Shown here piece by piece: positions 46,183 to 58,987 of a stretch of DNA of 64,000 nt. The notes beneath the pieces were generated by a model that did no database searches, was not told where the DNA came from, and worked only from the letters and a program-made list of their open reading frames with translations. This DNA comes from Buddleja alternifolia (Eukaryota > Streptophyta > Magnoliopsida > Lamiales > Scrophulariaceae). Where the stretch lies: the NCBI GenBank assembly GCA_019426215.1, contig CM033393.1, positions 9,396,046-9,460,045 on the forward strand. The letters are read 5' to 3'. Every line of letters begins with the position of its first letter. Position 1 is the first letter of the stretch. The translations under genes and the position numbers were made by a program.

Positions 46183-49100
46183 AATGTTGCTGTCTCTGAA
46201 GACTGTGATTCTCTCCAGGCTGATTCCTCAAATGTCGGTTTTACCCCCGAGCAACATAATCAGATTTTGAAACTCGTGAGTATACAAAAGGAGTCAGGTG
46301 GTAACACAGCCAGTATGGCAGGTATATCATCCAACTCCTCTTCTGTCTGTCAAACTCCAAATGGTTGGATCGTTGATTCTGGGGCTACAGAGCATATGGT
46401 CTCCTCCATCCAATATTTAACTGATGTTACATGTGTGGAACAACAAAATATTTTGATAAATCTTCCAAATGGAAATCATGCTAAAGTTACTCACATTGGA
46501 AAACTTGCATTACTTCCTAACATTGTTCTTTTTAATGTCCTTGTTTGTCCTATTTTTTGTTATAATCTAATGTCAGTCTCAAAACTAACTCAAGATAACT
46601 CTTGCAGTGTTAAATTCTCTAAAGATGTTTTTGTTATTCAGGATCTTCAGAGTGGAAAACTTTTGGGGACTGGTAAGAAAGATGGAGGGCTATACTTCTT
46701 CCATCGGCATACAGGTCCCCCCCATCTCTTTGCTAATACTATTGATACATTTGCTTGCTCGGGTGTTCTCTGGCATAAACGTTTGGGACACCCATCTGAT
46801 GTTGTTTTGAAAGTTCTTAAACCCACCTTAAATATTCACGGTTCTATTGAAACACAGCCATGTGATATCTGTCACAAGGCTAAACAAACTAGAGAGCCCT
46901 TTCCGTTAAGTGACCATAAAACCACATTACCTTTCGAACTTATTCATCTTGACTTATGGGGTCCTTATAAGGTTGATAGTCATGATGGTTTTAAATATTT
47001 TTTAACCATTGTTGATGATTTCTCACGAGCCACGTGGGTTTACTTACTTGTGTATAAATCTGATACTGTTCCTGTTTTAAAAACTTTTTTCTCTATGATA
47101 AAAAATCAATTCTCCAAAAATGTTAAAATTGTTCGTTCTGATAATGGTACCAAATTTATCAATCATGACCTTCGACAGTTTTTTCAAAATTTGGGTGTTA
47201 AACAGCAGTTTTCCTGTGTTGACACCCCTCAACAAAACGGGATAGTAGAGCGGAAACACCGTCACTTATTAAATGTTGCACGTTCTCTAATGTTTCAGAG
47301 TAATTGTCCTATAGAGTATTGGTCTGAATGTGTTTTAACTGCTGTGTTTCTTATAAATCGTACACCTACATCGGTTCTTCATGGTAAGAGCCCCTTTGAA
47401 GTCCTTTTTGGGTTTGCACCTCAGTTTGATATTTTGCGTGCTTTTGGGTGTTTATGCTATGCTTCTATCTTTAATAACAAGGATAAATTTGAATCCAGAG
47501 CTCGCAAATGTGTTATGTTGGGCTATTCTGAAAATCGAAAAGCATATAAATTGCTTGATTTCGAAACCCATGATATCATTATATCTCGTGATGTTCGGTT
47601 TTACGAAACTATTTTTCCTTTTCACACTAATAATGTTGTTACTACAGGAGTGCATGATTTCCTTGATGGGATGGTGGATGTGATTGCTTCTACAATGCCA
47701 GGTAGTCTAGTCGATGAGGATAATGCCGTATCCAAGGATAGTATCGACGTCCGTACTATGAGTGTACCTCACACGAGTACTGAAAGTGTTAATACTACAA
47801 CCATGGATTTGTTATTTCCAAATAATATGGAAAATGACATCGGAAATAACATGGGCACAAGAGCTGAGACTATACCTATTGTCACACCACCTCCTACCTA
47901 TCAGGAAAGTTCCTCTCAAGTCCCTTGTGACACTTCATTTGACCCAGGTTGCGTTGAAGCTGAGTCAAATATTCCCTTACGCAAATCTGCACGTGTTACT
48001 AAATTACCATCTCATCTTCAAGATTATGACGTTTCTTACTCTAATTCTGCTTGTCTTTATCCTTTGTCTGCCTCTTTGTGCTATAGTGGTATTGGTCCTA
48101 AACATCGCTGTTTTGTCTCACATATTGATAAAATTAAGGAACCTACCTGTTTTTTTGATGCTATAAAAGATAAACGTTGGCAGAACGCCATGGATGTTGA
48201 AATGACTGCGCTAAACAATAATGATACTTGGACTCTTACTAACCTTCCCAAAGGTAGAAAAGCTATAGGATGTAAATGGGTGTATAAAATTAAGTATCAC
48301 TCCAATGGCCAAATCGAGAGGTTTAAAGCTCGTTTAGTTGCCAAAGGATATAGCCAAAGGGAGGGTATTGATTATTTCGAAACGTTTTCACCTGTTGTAA
48401 AAATGGTTACAATGCGTTCTTTAATTGCTATGGAAGTCGTTAAGGATTGGCCTATCTTTCATCTGGATGTGAATAATGCTTTTTTGAATGGGGAACTTAA
48501 TGAGGAAGTTTACATGTCTTTACCTAAGGGTTATTTTTCAAATGAAGATACTAGAGTGTGTAAATTGAAAAAATCCTTGTATGGGTTGAAACAAGCACCT
48601 CGTCAATGGAATGAAAAATTCACAAAATGCTTAGAACAACATGGTTTCAAGCAAAGCCTTCATGATTATTCTCTGTTTGTCAAAAATGAGAAATCTGTGT
48701 TCATATCTCTTTTGATATATGTTGATGATATTGTGATAACTGGAAATTCCTTGCATCATATTAATAATGTTAAGACCTATTTAGATTCACAATTTCAAAT
48801 AAAAGATCTTGGTGAGATAAAATACTTTCTAGGTATTGAATTTGCTCGTTCGTCTAGAGGTTTATGTTTAAATCAACGAAAATATGTGTTAGATTTGCTT
48901 GCTGATTTTGGTGTCTTAGGAGCGAAGTCTTCCTCGGTTCCCATGGAACAAAATCTGAAATTAACTCTTGAAGAGAGTAATGACGATAAATTTCTTGTTG
49001 ATATTGGTAACTATCAAAACTGATTGGTAAGCTTATTTATCTTACGAATACTCGACCGGATATTTCTTTTTCTGTTCATGTTTTAAGTCAGTATATGCAC

Positions 49101-49694
49101 AAACCTAAAGAGTCTCATTTAAAATCTGCATTTCGTGTTTTGAGATATTTAAAATCCTCACCTGGACAAGGGTTGTTTTTTTCGAAAAATACAGATCTTA
49201 CATTAAAGCTTTTTGTGATTCTGATTGGGCTGCCTGTCCTATGTCTCGTAAATCTGTCACTGGTTTTTGTATTTTTCTGGGTGATTCATTAATCTCTTGG
49301 AAAAGTAAAAAACAAAACACTGTCTCAAAATCCTCTGCTGAAGCAGAATATAGGGCCATGTCCGTTACCAGCAGTGAAATTATTTGGATTTTAGGTATTT
49401 TTAAAGATTTGGGAATTTCCAACTTAACTCCTGTTCAGTTGTTCTGTGATAATCAAGCTGCTGTCCACATTTCCTCAAATCCTATTTTTCACGAACGTAC
49501 AAAACATATTGAATAGATTGTCATGTGGTTCGTGACTATGTAAAGAAAAATATTCTCTCCACTAAATTTGTTCGTACTGGTGATCAGGTGGCAGACGTTC
49601 TCACGAAAGCATTAGGTCGTGTGAAACATGGTAGCTTTGTAAAACAACTTGGTATGATAGATATATTTGCACCTGCTTTCAGCTTGAGGGAGGG
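46183..49694 (+). pseudogene. Copia-B1 Pol (protease, integrase, RT, RNase H), nearly intact
   Basis: Same frame as gag after the stop. Protease: WIVDSGATEHM. Pre-integrase: LWHKRLGHP with CDICHKAK. Integrase core: HLDLWGP, RSDNGTKF (copy 2 has RSDNGTEF), QQNGIVERKHR. RT: CKWVYKIKY, LDVNNAFLNGEL, YGLKQAPRQWN and YVDDIVITGN. A shift near 49015 ends the main frame. RNase H continues in others ([32 protein letters not shown]), with a further shift near 49195 and a one-base loss at 49513. The Lys in NGTKF lies next to the catalytic Asp and may impair integration. Not functional as it stands. Confidence 0.9.
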
Positions 49695-49925
49695 TGTTGA
49701 AGCCCAACAAGATATTGGGCCTACAAGCTTCAAGTCCAGTCCAACCCATTCTACAATGGGCCAATAACCTAGGGACTATTATGTAATTATTAGACTAGGG
49801 TTTTTTTATATCCGTTGTGTATTTGTGTATATATATGTATCATTCAGATACAACAAGCAAGCAACATATATTCTCTTCCAACATTCTTCTCGTTTGTATT
49901 TTAGTATAAACTTCCTATTTTAGCA
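49695..49925 (+). repeat. 3' LTR of Copia-B1
   Basis: 231 bp, identical to the 5' LTR except about one base (CAACAAGC versus CAATAAGC). Preceded by TTGAGGGAGGG. Confidence 0.93.
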
Positions 49926-49930
49926 TTTTC

Positions 49931-52139
49931 CTTCTGATCTTCGGATAATTCATTCTTGAGCACTTTAATCATTGTGCCTATAAGTTTATTTACACCTTGA
50001 TTTGATTCCTAACTTTGATATTCAGTACTAGCTAATAATCAAACTACTTGACTTGTAAAGAACATGGTAGATATCTTGTGTTTGAACTCTAATGCAAAAA
50101 GATAAAAAGAAAGAAGACAATGCAAATTGCATATGCAGTACTAGGCATCCACCACTGCTTTTATGCAGACTCCTCAATCAAACCCGAATTCAATTCTCTC
50201 TCTTTCCTAATCATAATATAATTATTCATGCACAAGTCATAATTAAATTGGAATCATTATATAATTATTTAATATTTCACAAAGGTGTAATTAAATAATT
50301 AATCTACTTAAGACATTTAATTTATTAGTACGCACTTAATGTTAATGCTCTTACATGCGTTCCACTATTACTTTCCATATTTAAAATTATGTTTATATGC
50401 TTTGAAATTGAACATTAGATAAAATCAAAATTCAGCAAATTGGAGTCAAAAATTCAAAATAGTGTATTATGCTTCTAATTTCATTATATGTAAGGGATGT
50501 GTGTTATAGTATTCAACTGAAAAATGACAAGAATCATTACAGAACTATACATTTACCTTAATTGCCAAAATGCAAATAAGCTAATAGTTTTCTTGTGCCA
50601 TTCACGGGGTACTCCGAATTTGAAAACGAAAACGAAACTCGCAAAGAAGAATGTTAGTAACATGATGTTAAGTGATGATATTAAAGAATATTGTATCCTC
50701 AATATTAAAGAATATTGTATCGAGTGACGAGAACTTTGATTTTGTGATATAATGATTTTCAGAAGTTGTATGGTGATGAACCGTAAGACTTGTCTCTATC
50801 GAAACTAAAGGTACAAGAAATAAGCACATAAATTTTCACTATTAATGATATATTTATAGCGCCAACACAAGTTGGCTTAGTTAGTAAGGACGAGCCACTT
50901 TCCTTTAGATGGTTTTGTGTTCGATTCTTTCTGCCGACGTGAGCGCTGTGTTGGTGGGCAATCTGTGAGTGCCTTTGTAAGTGACCTACGGTCCCGGAGG
51001 CATACCCTGGTCCTGGTAGGTGACCGGAGCCGATTCTACCTAAACTTTATTGTACCAAAAAAAAATATATATATATATATATATTTATAGCAACAACAGA
51101 ACTTAGTAAAAGAAAAAAAAATGTTATTGATGAAGTAACAATGTCAAAATTATCATTAATTGTGTATAATAAGTGCTTAGAAATTTGTATTTGGCAAAAT
51201 GTTATATTACATCTAATCCTATTTTGGTCACATTACCATTAAGTTAGCCAATTTGATCTCATATTTGTTTTAATTGACTTAATTTAATCCTATCTTCAAG
51301 CGAAAATCTCCACCAAAATAATTTAAAAAATATTGAAAGAAGTGCTTTTCATCTAAACCCAAATTCATAGATCTTCATTGAGAATTAAATGTTGTAACAA
51401 GAGTGAAAACGAGACGAGTCACCCAAATAAGATACTCCAAAAAAATTCTTGATAAATAATGTCTTAGATTTGTTATGGTGACGTTGTTATTTTTCTTTCA
51501 CCATATTTCATATGTAGATTGTGCGCGTATATAATGTGTACGTTTTTATTTGTATGTTTTTCCTCACAAAAATAGGAGTATTGATATATAATTTGTGTGT
51601 TTCAGTTTGGCCCAGGAATTGAAAAAGTAGGAGAAGGGGAGATGAATTCCACAAATAATGAAGCAAAATTATATAATGAGAAGACCCATGCCCTTGTTTT
51701 TTCCTCCTTACCAATAAACGTTAAGTTGCTTATGTTTATGTTTTTCTTTTTATTATTATTATTATTATTATTATTAATTAGATTTTTTAAAGTTTTAATT
51801 TTGGAAAAATCTCCTGTGACATTCCATTAAAAATTGACAATTGATCTAAAAAATAAATTAAAATGATAAGAAATTATATAGGCTAATAAACATTAATGAG
51901 GCTAAAAATGGAAGATGACGTGAGCTACAAGACCGATTTGACATTTTTAACTTTTTATTTTGTCACAACATTGATAATTAGTTAATAATGACAAAAAATA
52001 TTATTTATTCAGAGTTAGTAACACAAGAATGATAAAATTATCACAATTGACTAAAGTCGCACATATAATGATAACTTGGTGACAACAAAAATTATCACAT
52101 GACACGATAACAAAATTTGTGTTGTAGATGAATTACCAC
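49931..52139. other. AT-rich spacer; contains a SINE and a TTA microsatellite
   Basis: The first tens of bases may continue the interrupted Athila gag, but no motif proves it. Besides the SINE (50861-51064) there is a TTA run (about 51751-51775), and a stretch at about 51950-52130 looks palindromic at low stringency. No gene recognised. Confidence 0.6.
50861..51064 (+). mobile_element. tRNA-derived SINE
   Basis: Begins GCCAACACAAG. A-box-like TGGCTTAGTTAG (50873-50884) and B-box-like GTGTTCGATTC (50917-50927) are spaced as in tRNA-type RNA polymerase III promoters. A GC-richer unrelated body ends TTATTGTACC and an A run. The 13-bp duplication ATATATTTATAGC flanks it (50848-50860; 51079-51091, merging with a TA run). 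No ORF; mobilisation would depend on a LINE. Confidence 0.82.
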
Positions 52140-52687
52140 TGATGTGGGTGGAATTCTGATATTGGGCCAAACAATAAAGCCCAATGCTTATTAGGGTCGA
52201 GCCTTATATTGTTATTGACTTGAAGCCCTTTTTGGAGAATATTATACCTGGAATTACTTAACTAGAGGTCAGACAGTCCTACCTGCACAGGGAGACACAC
52301 CATAAAAGGCAAGAAGGGAGACTAGATCCAATCAATTAGAAGATTTACCATAACTAGACCTACAAACATTAAGACGAATATTCTTAGATATTTACCATTT
52401 ATACTTGATTAGATATAACCCAAAATAGAGAGATCCTGATTTCTTCTCATTTTCAATTGTAATTTTAGTATAGTTGACTTATCTATTTGAGCCTACCCAC
52501 CAAAAGCTTGTATAAATACCAACTCCAATGGATGAATAAAGGAGACTACTTTATACCCGTGGACGTAGATCTTATTTGGACCGAACCACGTAAATCTCGT
52601 CTTGAGTTCTCTATTATTCGTGCCTTATATCATATTATTATATCATATATAGCATTATTCCTATTGGTGTGAAACTCACACACATCA
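52140..52687 (+). repeat. 5' LTR of Gypsy-2
   Basis: Same length and termini as the Gypsy-1 LTRs; shares 'acgtag..ct' and 'gccgaacc'-like blocks but is clearly diverged in the middle. Confidence 0.87.
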
Positions 52688-52784
52688 ATTGGCACCGTAT
52701 GTGGGAACCTTGAGTCGAAGACGTGAGGTAATCCCTTTATTTTTTGTATTATTTTTTGTTTACGTTGGAACAACAGGTCAAGAT

Positions 52785-54600
52785 ATGGAGGAAATGCAAA
52801 ATCTGAAAGGAAATGTTGGAAAAAAGACGCTGCCTGCCCTACCTGGGTCAGAACGAAATGTTTCAGAAACGCCAGCCTGCATAATAAGGCGATTGTGGGG
52901 GGAAATGCAAGACGCCATGATGGAAAACTCACTTGATGAGCAAGTTAACGTGAAGGAAACGCCTCCCAGGAGTATGGTCGACATAGCTTAAAGGGTTGTT
53001 GTCATAGCTGCCAGAGCTACATTACAATCTAAAATTGCAGGTATGCCAGGGCAAATAAGGATCAAGGACATGGTGTCCTACACACCAAAAGGGACACCCA
53101 TGACAAAAAACGTGGAACTCAGAGATATTTATGATATTACTCCAGGAGAAAATGTAGAGATCAGGGGTAATTACGACATTTCTCTTGAAAGGAATATTGG
53201 GAACCGCATCTCGATGCCGGGATATCTGGAAGAGAAATGAGCCGCACCAAAAAATACATAACTCCAAAGGTACGTCAAATGTGTCCTATAAATCTGGGTG
53301 AAGGGGAAAATCTGGAAGGTTGGATCCCACCACCTAAGCCAGCGACGGAACAGATGCATGAGAAAGAGTCGCGCCCCTAGATGCAGCGACAAGAAGTTGA
53401 TGTGCCTGGAAAGGATGATTTGCAAGGACGTTTGCTGCAAAGATGGGCTAAAAAAGAGAAGGGTACTGAAGATGAAGCTAGTAATTACGAATCTGCCCGA
53501 TCCCTGTAGGGGAATTACAGGGAGAAATGGAAAGCTAAAGAAAAAATGGATTAATTGGAATTAATGGCAAAACGTATGGAGGAGATGGAGAAAAAAATGG
53601 CAGGTGGAAAAATACATGTGGAACGAGGAATTCCATTCACGGATTTTATCATGAGGGAGGAATTACCTAGAGATTTCAGCATTCTTTCCATTGTACCTTA
53701 TGATGGTACCACAGATCCGGAGGATCACCTATATACTTTTAAAAATTATGCTCTGCTGCACAGGTATTCCGATGCTATCAAGTGTAGGGTGTTTCTAACC
53801 ACCTTGGCCAAATTTGCGCAGCAATGGTTCAACCAACTATCGGAGGGGTCAATCAGATCCTTTTCGGAACTTAGCACAAAAATTTTGCACCAATTCGCAA
53901 GTAGTAAGAGGCATGAGAAAACTCTCCTAAAACTATTCAACATCAGCCAGAGGAGTGTTGAGACCTTGCGGAAATTACGTGAGACGTTTCAATGCCGCTA
54001 CCTTGGAAGTGTCATCTGCCACTACAGACCTGAAATCTTACGCTTTTACCCAAGGATTAAAGGAGGGACACATGTTCAAATCATTGACTACGTGGCTAGC
54101 TATGGGATTTGACGAACTACTTACTAGAGCGGAAAAGTATGTGAACATAGAGGAGGCTCAGATGATGAGACAGTCAGAGCAAAGTCAAGGGAAAAAGAAT
54201 AGGTAGGAAGAAGATATTCGTAGTACACACCGCAAGGATGGACAAGGGAGACGGATACATAACTTAGCCCCAGTATCTGTACCTGGTTTAGGTATGGCTG
54301 CGCGCCTCCCCGCTCGCATCCCATTAAGAGGGAACCGGAGTGAGCATCTGATGGATGTGGAGGAAAAGAGCATAGTGCAATGGCCAGAAGGAACACATAA
54401 GGGTCCACATAATCCACCTAGTCCAATTTATTGTAAATATCTTAGAGTTGGCATGATACCGATGACTGTCCCGAATAATTGAAGAAATCCAATGCTTAGC
54501 TAGGATGGGCTACCTAAAAGAATTTGTGATACAAACACGGAATAACCCAGGTCCATTCAGAGGTGGAGGTACTTGGGGAAGAGGTTAAGGAGAAAGATGG
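52785..54600 (+). pseudogene. Gypsy-2 gag
   Basis: ATG at 52785 (MEEMQNLKGNVGKK) starts a broken gag. The capsid core is open at about 53555-53970: GIPFTDFIMREELPRDF, TDPEDHLYTFKNYALLHRY, FNQLSEGSIRSFSELSTKIL. It then shifts frame near 53975 into YVRRFNAATLEV, FTQGLKEGHMF and TRAEKYVNIEEAQ. The zinc region near 54425 (IYCKYLR) is degenerate. Stops at 52989 and elsewhere prevent translation. Confidence 0.82.
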
Positions 54601-55754
54601 TAGGGAAGAGGAGTTGGACGAACTAGACCTGCGGGTAGGGGAAATTTCCCGCAACCAATTAACAAGCAACTTGAAATCAAGGTAAACCAGGGGCTAGGGC
54701 CTAAGGAAATAAAGAGATGGATCGTGCCATGATCCACATGATATTAGGCGGATTGTCTGAGGAAGAATCTAAAAGGAACATACGTAAACAGCTAAGGGCA
54801 GTGGAAAGTTCACCGGTTTTCTTTCTCAATGTTAATCAGACCCGACCTGGGCAGGAGATCTGATTCGGACCTGAAGATGCTAGAACAATCCAAACACCCC
54901 ATAATGATGCATTATTGATCATAGATACTATAGCTAATTACGATGTACAACGAATATTCATTGACTGTGGAAGCTCGGTAGATATATTGTTCTACCAAGC
55001 ATATCGGCAAATGTCCTTAGGAGATGCTAAGCTGGAGGCAGTGAAGACGTCTCTTTTGGATTCATAGGAGAAGCAGTACAACCCATGGGGAAAATCACGC
55101 AACCCATATCCCTAGGTGAGGAATGGGATATAAGTACGAAATTAGTGATACTCGGACGACTTGCACTAGTCTAATTTGAAGCAATAATTTTCATACCACA
55201 TCTAAAATCAAGTTTCCTACGGCCAATGGAGTGGGAAAAGTCTCGGGTAGTCAATCCCAATCCCGAAAGTGTTATGTAGCATCATTAAGCATGAAGAAAA
55301 ACCTGTGGAAGATAAGAAACGCAAAACAGATAAGGCGGGATTAGCTGGAGGTGAGGCAGAGAAAAAATCTATCTCTGCTCATGTTGAACATGTGGGAGAT
55401 CTCATGAATATCGAGCTCGTACCTAGAGATACAAGTAGGACAGTTAGGATAGGATCACACTTGAGTTCAGATCTAAGAGAGGAATTGATAGGAAAGCACG
55501 CGGATGTATTCTCTTGGTCAGCTAACGATCTAGTAGGAATCGACCCGACTGTAATTCAACATCATCTCAACATATACGTAGATGCTAACTGGTGGTGCAG
55601 AAAAAGAGGCATTTCGGCCCAAAAAATGATGTCATAATTAAAGCGGAGCTAGGAAATTGATCCAAGCCAAGCATATTGCAGAAATCCAATTCCCGTAATG
55701 GATACCTAATGTGGTCTTGGTGTTTAAAGGAGGATCAAAATGGAGGATGTGCAT
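54601..55754 (+). pseudogene. Gypsy-2 protease and RT lead-in
   Basis: About 54930-55000 reads IANYDVQRIFIDCGSSVDI, the retropepsin site with DCG in place of DTG. 55269-55637 is open and ends with KHADVFSWSANDLVGIDPTVI, the RT lead-in seen in Gypsy-1. The frame is then lost, and the first RT motif is cut at 55754. Confidence 0.78.
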
Positions 55755-56273
55755 TATTGGTCCCAAGTGGCATACGAAAGGGTCTAGAAAGGAGGGGTTG
55801 AATAGACCCTGAAATCTTTTTCGACTTCAAAAATTTGGTATCACTTTTAAAGAATATTACGTTTGGGTCAGGCGCTTCAGTAAAGATAACTTATACGTAG
55901 TGATTTTAGCAATTTACCAAAGTAGGGTAAAGCTTGAATCGCTTAATCAGGGTTAGCACAACGGAAATAATTTTAAAGGTTTAACGTTCGTTTTGGTTAA
56001 ATAGTCACTTCGCAGATTAGTTTGTCTTTTTTATAATAAATAAGATAATATAAAACAAGACAATAATAAAAGTAAATAACACAAGAAATTGTAAGGTTCA
56101 CTGGGTGATGTAATCCCAGCTACGTCCTTCTTCTCTTTTGATCACTCGGAGGCAATCTACTAAATTGATTCTCGAAGAGTCACACAGAGACTTCTACAAA
56201 ATAAGGACAAATGGATGTCGGCTTGAGCTCCTTGGTCACACAGATTTCTTCTACAAGACACTTCTATCCTCGA
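55755..56273 (-). mobile_element. LTR fragment of the gag-only Copia family
   Basis: Inverse match to the end of the LTR at 8474-10535: on the plus strand it starts TATTGGTCCCAAGTGG and continues ACGAAAGGGTCTAGAA, GTAATCCCAGCTACGTCC and GAGTCACACAGAGACTTCT. Diverged by many substitutions from both LTRs at 8474-14599. It enters the assembly gap, so whether a whole element follows is unknown. Confidence 0.85.
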
Positions 56274-56373
56274 NNNNNNNNNNNNNNNNNNNNNNNNNNN
56301 NNNNNNNNNNNNNNNNNNNNNNNNNNNNNNNNNNNNNNNNNNNNNNNNNNNNNNNNNNNNNNNNNNNNNNNNN
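56274..56373. other. Assembly gap (100 N)
   Basis: Exactly 100 undetermined bases, a conventional scaffold gap whose true size is unknown. Translations spanning it are meaningless. Confidence 0.99.
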
Positions 56374-58367
56374 AGTGTTCACCTTCCGCAGATTCACCTT
56401 CCCAAGTCCATTTTTTGCAACACGTCCCAAAATATTATATCTGCTGAATGCCAGTATCAACCAACACCTTATGCACCGCAAATTCGCGACATCCATCGTT
56501 ATTACCATCGGATCATTATGGGAACCATCATTCCCTCGTACTCTCTATCGTCAAAAGCTATTGGTGGGTCGTGACTCTGTACTGAAAATATCCTAGTAGG
56601 CTCCTGACGATAGTGATTGCCACGCATTTCCCTCTTATGCTTTTTCCTTGCACTAGACGAGTCGCCTCCGAACGGGCCTCCAGCAATAGTGTGTATCTCT
56701 GCCCTAGCCACATGCGTATGCTCTTTTCTCCGATCCCCCTGACGATTGCTACCACCTTCCCTTTTTTCATCACTCCCGCCGATAGTTATCACTTCTAGGA
56801 TATTCATCATTCCGAAGCCGGTCATACAGATGATTGTCACGAACCCGATGATCGGATCGATTCTCATTCCCTCTATATTGAAAACGCTCAGGCGATCGGC
56901 TACGTGATCGTCTCCTCTATTTACGCGGTTGGCCCTGGGGCATTACTTCCGCGAGGGTACGATCAATGAGTCATTCAAATTTCGTCTTTATGATGAGACG
57001 TTCCAGCTCATCTTTCACTGGTAGCATTCTTCGGTATCGTGACCCTTGTCCTTGTGGAAAATGGCAATATTTATCCGGATTTGCTCTGGATTTCGACTTC
57101 ATTGGCTTTGGCCATCGGATGGCATTCTTGTGCTGTGCAGCCAGTACACTCTCCTCTTGATGCTTTCAAGGGGGTGTACTGTTCGTATTTTGCATATCGA
57201 GGGGGTCGTTCGTGGTTCTTTTCAGACCTCGACCCTTCCTGCCGATAGCTATTTTCTTTGCGATCTCTTGGATCGTTTACGGGCTTGCAAGCCTCGGAAT
57301 CTTTGATAGATTCATTCTTCTTCATTGTGCATTGCTCTTCCAACTGCATCAATTCTTCTTGATCTTTCGCGTGCACGCCGAGCTAAGGCAGACGCCAAAG
57401 TACTTTTCTTAAAGCCAACAAAAGAAATGTTACAACAAGATCATGGGTTAATTCAGGTATTCTAAAACCTCCTGATTAAACCTATGTACAAAATCTCTCA
57501 AGCTCTCACTAGGACCCTGCTTGAATCCCATCATGGACGACACAGATTTCCTGGCCTTCTTGTTGCCGCAAAATGATTCTCAAATCTTTTGATGAGCGCT
57601 CGTAAGAAATTATCGAACCGGATTGCTGACTCGTGAACCAATCCTGAGCCCGCCCTACAAAGTCGTCACAAAAACCTCGCATTAATGGCATTAGACTGAT
57701 GATACAACGACATCAACAATTCAAAAGTTGTCAAATGCGGCCCCGGAGCACCTGTCCCATCGTAAGTAGGCAAAAGTGGAGCTTTGACGAACTTGGCGGT
57801 TCCTCGAACCATTATAGACTCGGAAATGGCGAATTCCTAGCCATTAACGCTGAAACCGGCCTACTTTTTGGTAGTACGTCTCCGGCTTACGACTCAATCT
57901 GCCAAGCTTTTCGTACATGCCTTCAATTTCACCTGGATAGCACTGGTTCCCTTTTCTTAATCCACAAGCTGCTTTTCCTCTTCGACTTCTGACCGCAGGT
58001 CAGCCCTACTGTCGACCTCGTCATCGGACTGTACCTCCACCGCTCCCCTCTTTTAACCTGTGAACCCCTCACCTCTTGATCTTGAAACAGCCTCTTAGGC
58101 GCCATAGGCGTCACGGAGCCCTCTGAACATTCGGAGTAACCAGTCCCGATGCCCCAGTCGACTCAAAATTTCATCCACCTTTTTCCTGCACCATCTTGTC
58201 CAGCTCTCCCTTTGTTAGCAATATCTTCTCTTCATTACGACCTTCCCCGCTCCGCAATGGCGCAGACGATCCGGAATCCTCTATCCGAACTCGCTTTTCC
58301 TTTGAACTTCTTCCCATCCCTACAGCTGATTTCAGCGACTTCGAGTAGTGCCCAAGACGGCGCCAAC
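56374..58367 (-). pseudogene. Gypsy-3 gag and protease start, degraded
   Basis: Minus-strand pieces in order: a basic N-terminus near 58370-58170, a capsid fragment at 57691-57509 (DFVGRAQDWFTSQQSGSI, followed in another frame by ESLRDFVHRFNQEVLEYL), and a nucleocapsid-like part near 57370-57070 with CTAQEC. The protease lead-in follows (56750-56640, IHTIAGGPFGGDSS), then VHKVLVDTG near 56460-56430. INTI.GGP...S followed by the protease is a common pattern in plant Gypsy Gag. Many stops. The end enters the gap. Confidence 0.72.
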
Positions 58368-58987
58368 TGATTCGCACAGATTTTACCCTACGCTCTCAGT
58401 CAAGAATACCTCGAATACACAACAATAAATGGGCTCTTCGAATTATAGACTGCACTCGGATACTAACGAGCTGCCTACGTACCTAACAAGGATCAAGTCT
58501 AAACGTAGTTCGAATTCGGTACGTGTGATATCTATCGTTCGTATTACGAGTGTACTTGTATTTATATTATGGGATCGTACTCTCAAGTCTTCGAATAATC
58601 TGAGCCACACGATGTATTAATCGTAGTATTTATTGCTCTGATTATCCGCCCTCAAATCTTCATAAATGACGGTATTTATAGAGTTTCCACGCTGTACTGT
58701 AGAGTGAATGACAGATAGGACGTCTTCCCTGCTGATCCTTTACACGTGTATGTGATGGATGGCACAGATTCGATGCCCACCGGGTCGGGCCATAAACCGA
58801 CCCTATCCGAGTTACAAAAACACGCGGATCTTGGAGTGTATTGCAAATACTATAACTATAGGGACCGGATATGCAACCTACCTCGTTGCCTCGTATACGA
58901 GGCTCTAGATGGGCCTAACGAGTAAATACATTTCAAGAATACGAGGTAATCCAAGGTCGAATATTCGAGGGGCCTTTTGGTATATCA
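58368..58987 (-). repeat. 5' LTR of Gypsy-3
   Basis: 620 bp between TGATTCGCACAG and GGTATATCA. On its inner side the minus strand reads CAGTTGGCGCCGTCTTGGG, a TGGCGCC primer site. The outer side abuts AGTCC (58988-58992), the first bases of the repeated Athila segment. Confidence 0.8.

Larger units (their letters stand above)
44054..49925 (+). mobile_element. Ty1/Copia retrotransposon Copia-B1, young
   Basis: 231-bp LTRs (44054-44284, 49695-49925; TGTTGAAGCCC...TTTTAGCA) flanked by the exact duplication TTTTC (44049-44053, 49926-49930). Primer site TGGCATCAAGAGCC follows the 5' LTR, and the polypurine tract TTGAGGGAGGG precedes the 3' LTR. LTRs differ at about one position by eye. Gag and pol are nearly intact, with a stop at 46180 and frameshifts near 49015, 49195 and 49513. 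Confidence 0.95.
52140..55754 (+). mobile_element. Tat-lineage Gypsy-2 (5' LTR to RT), truncated
   Basis: Plus-strand relative of Gypsy-1. A 548-bp LTR (TGATGTGGG...CACATCA), primer site ATTGGCACCGTATGTGGG, gag, protease and the start of RT are present. Ends inside the first RT block, at KWRMCI, where an LTR of the gag-only family begins. The rest is hidden beyond the gap at 56274. Confidence 0.87.

Noticed and set aside
51950..52130. AT-rich segment with CACAAC/GTTGTAG-like ends, a candidate small MITE
   Set aside because: I could not define matching inverted termini or a target duplication.
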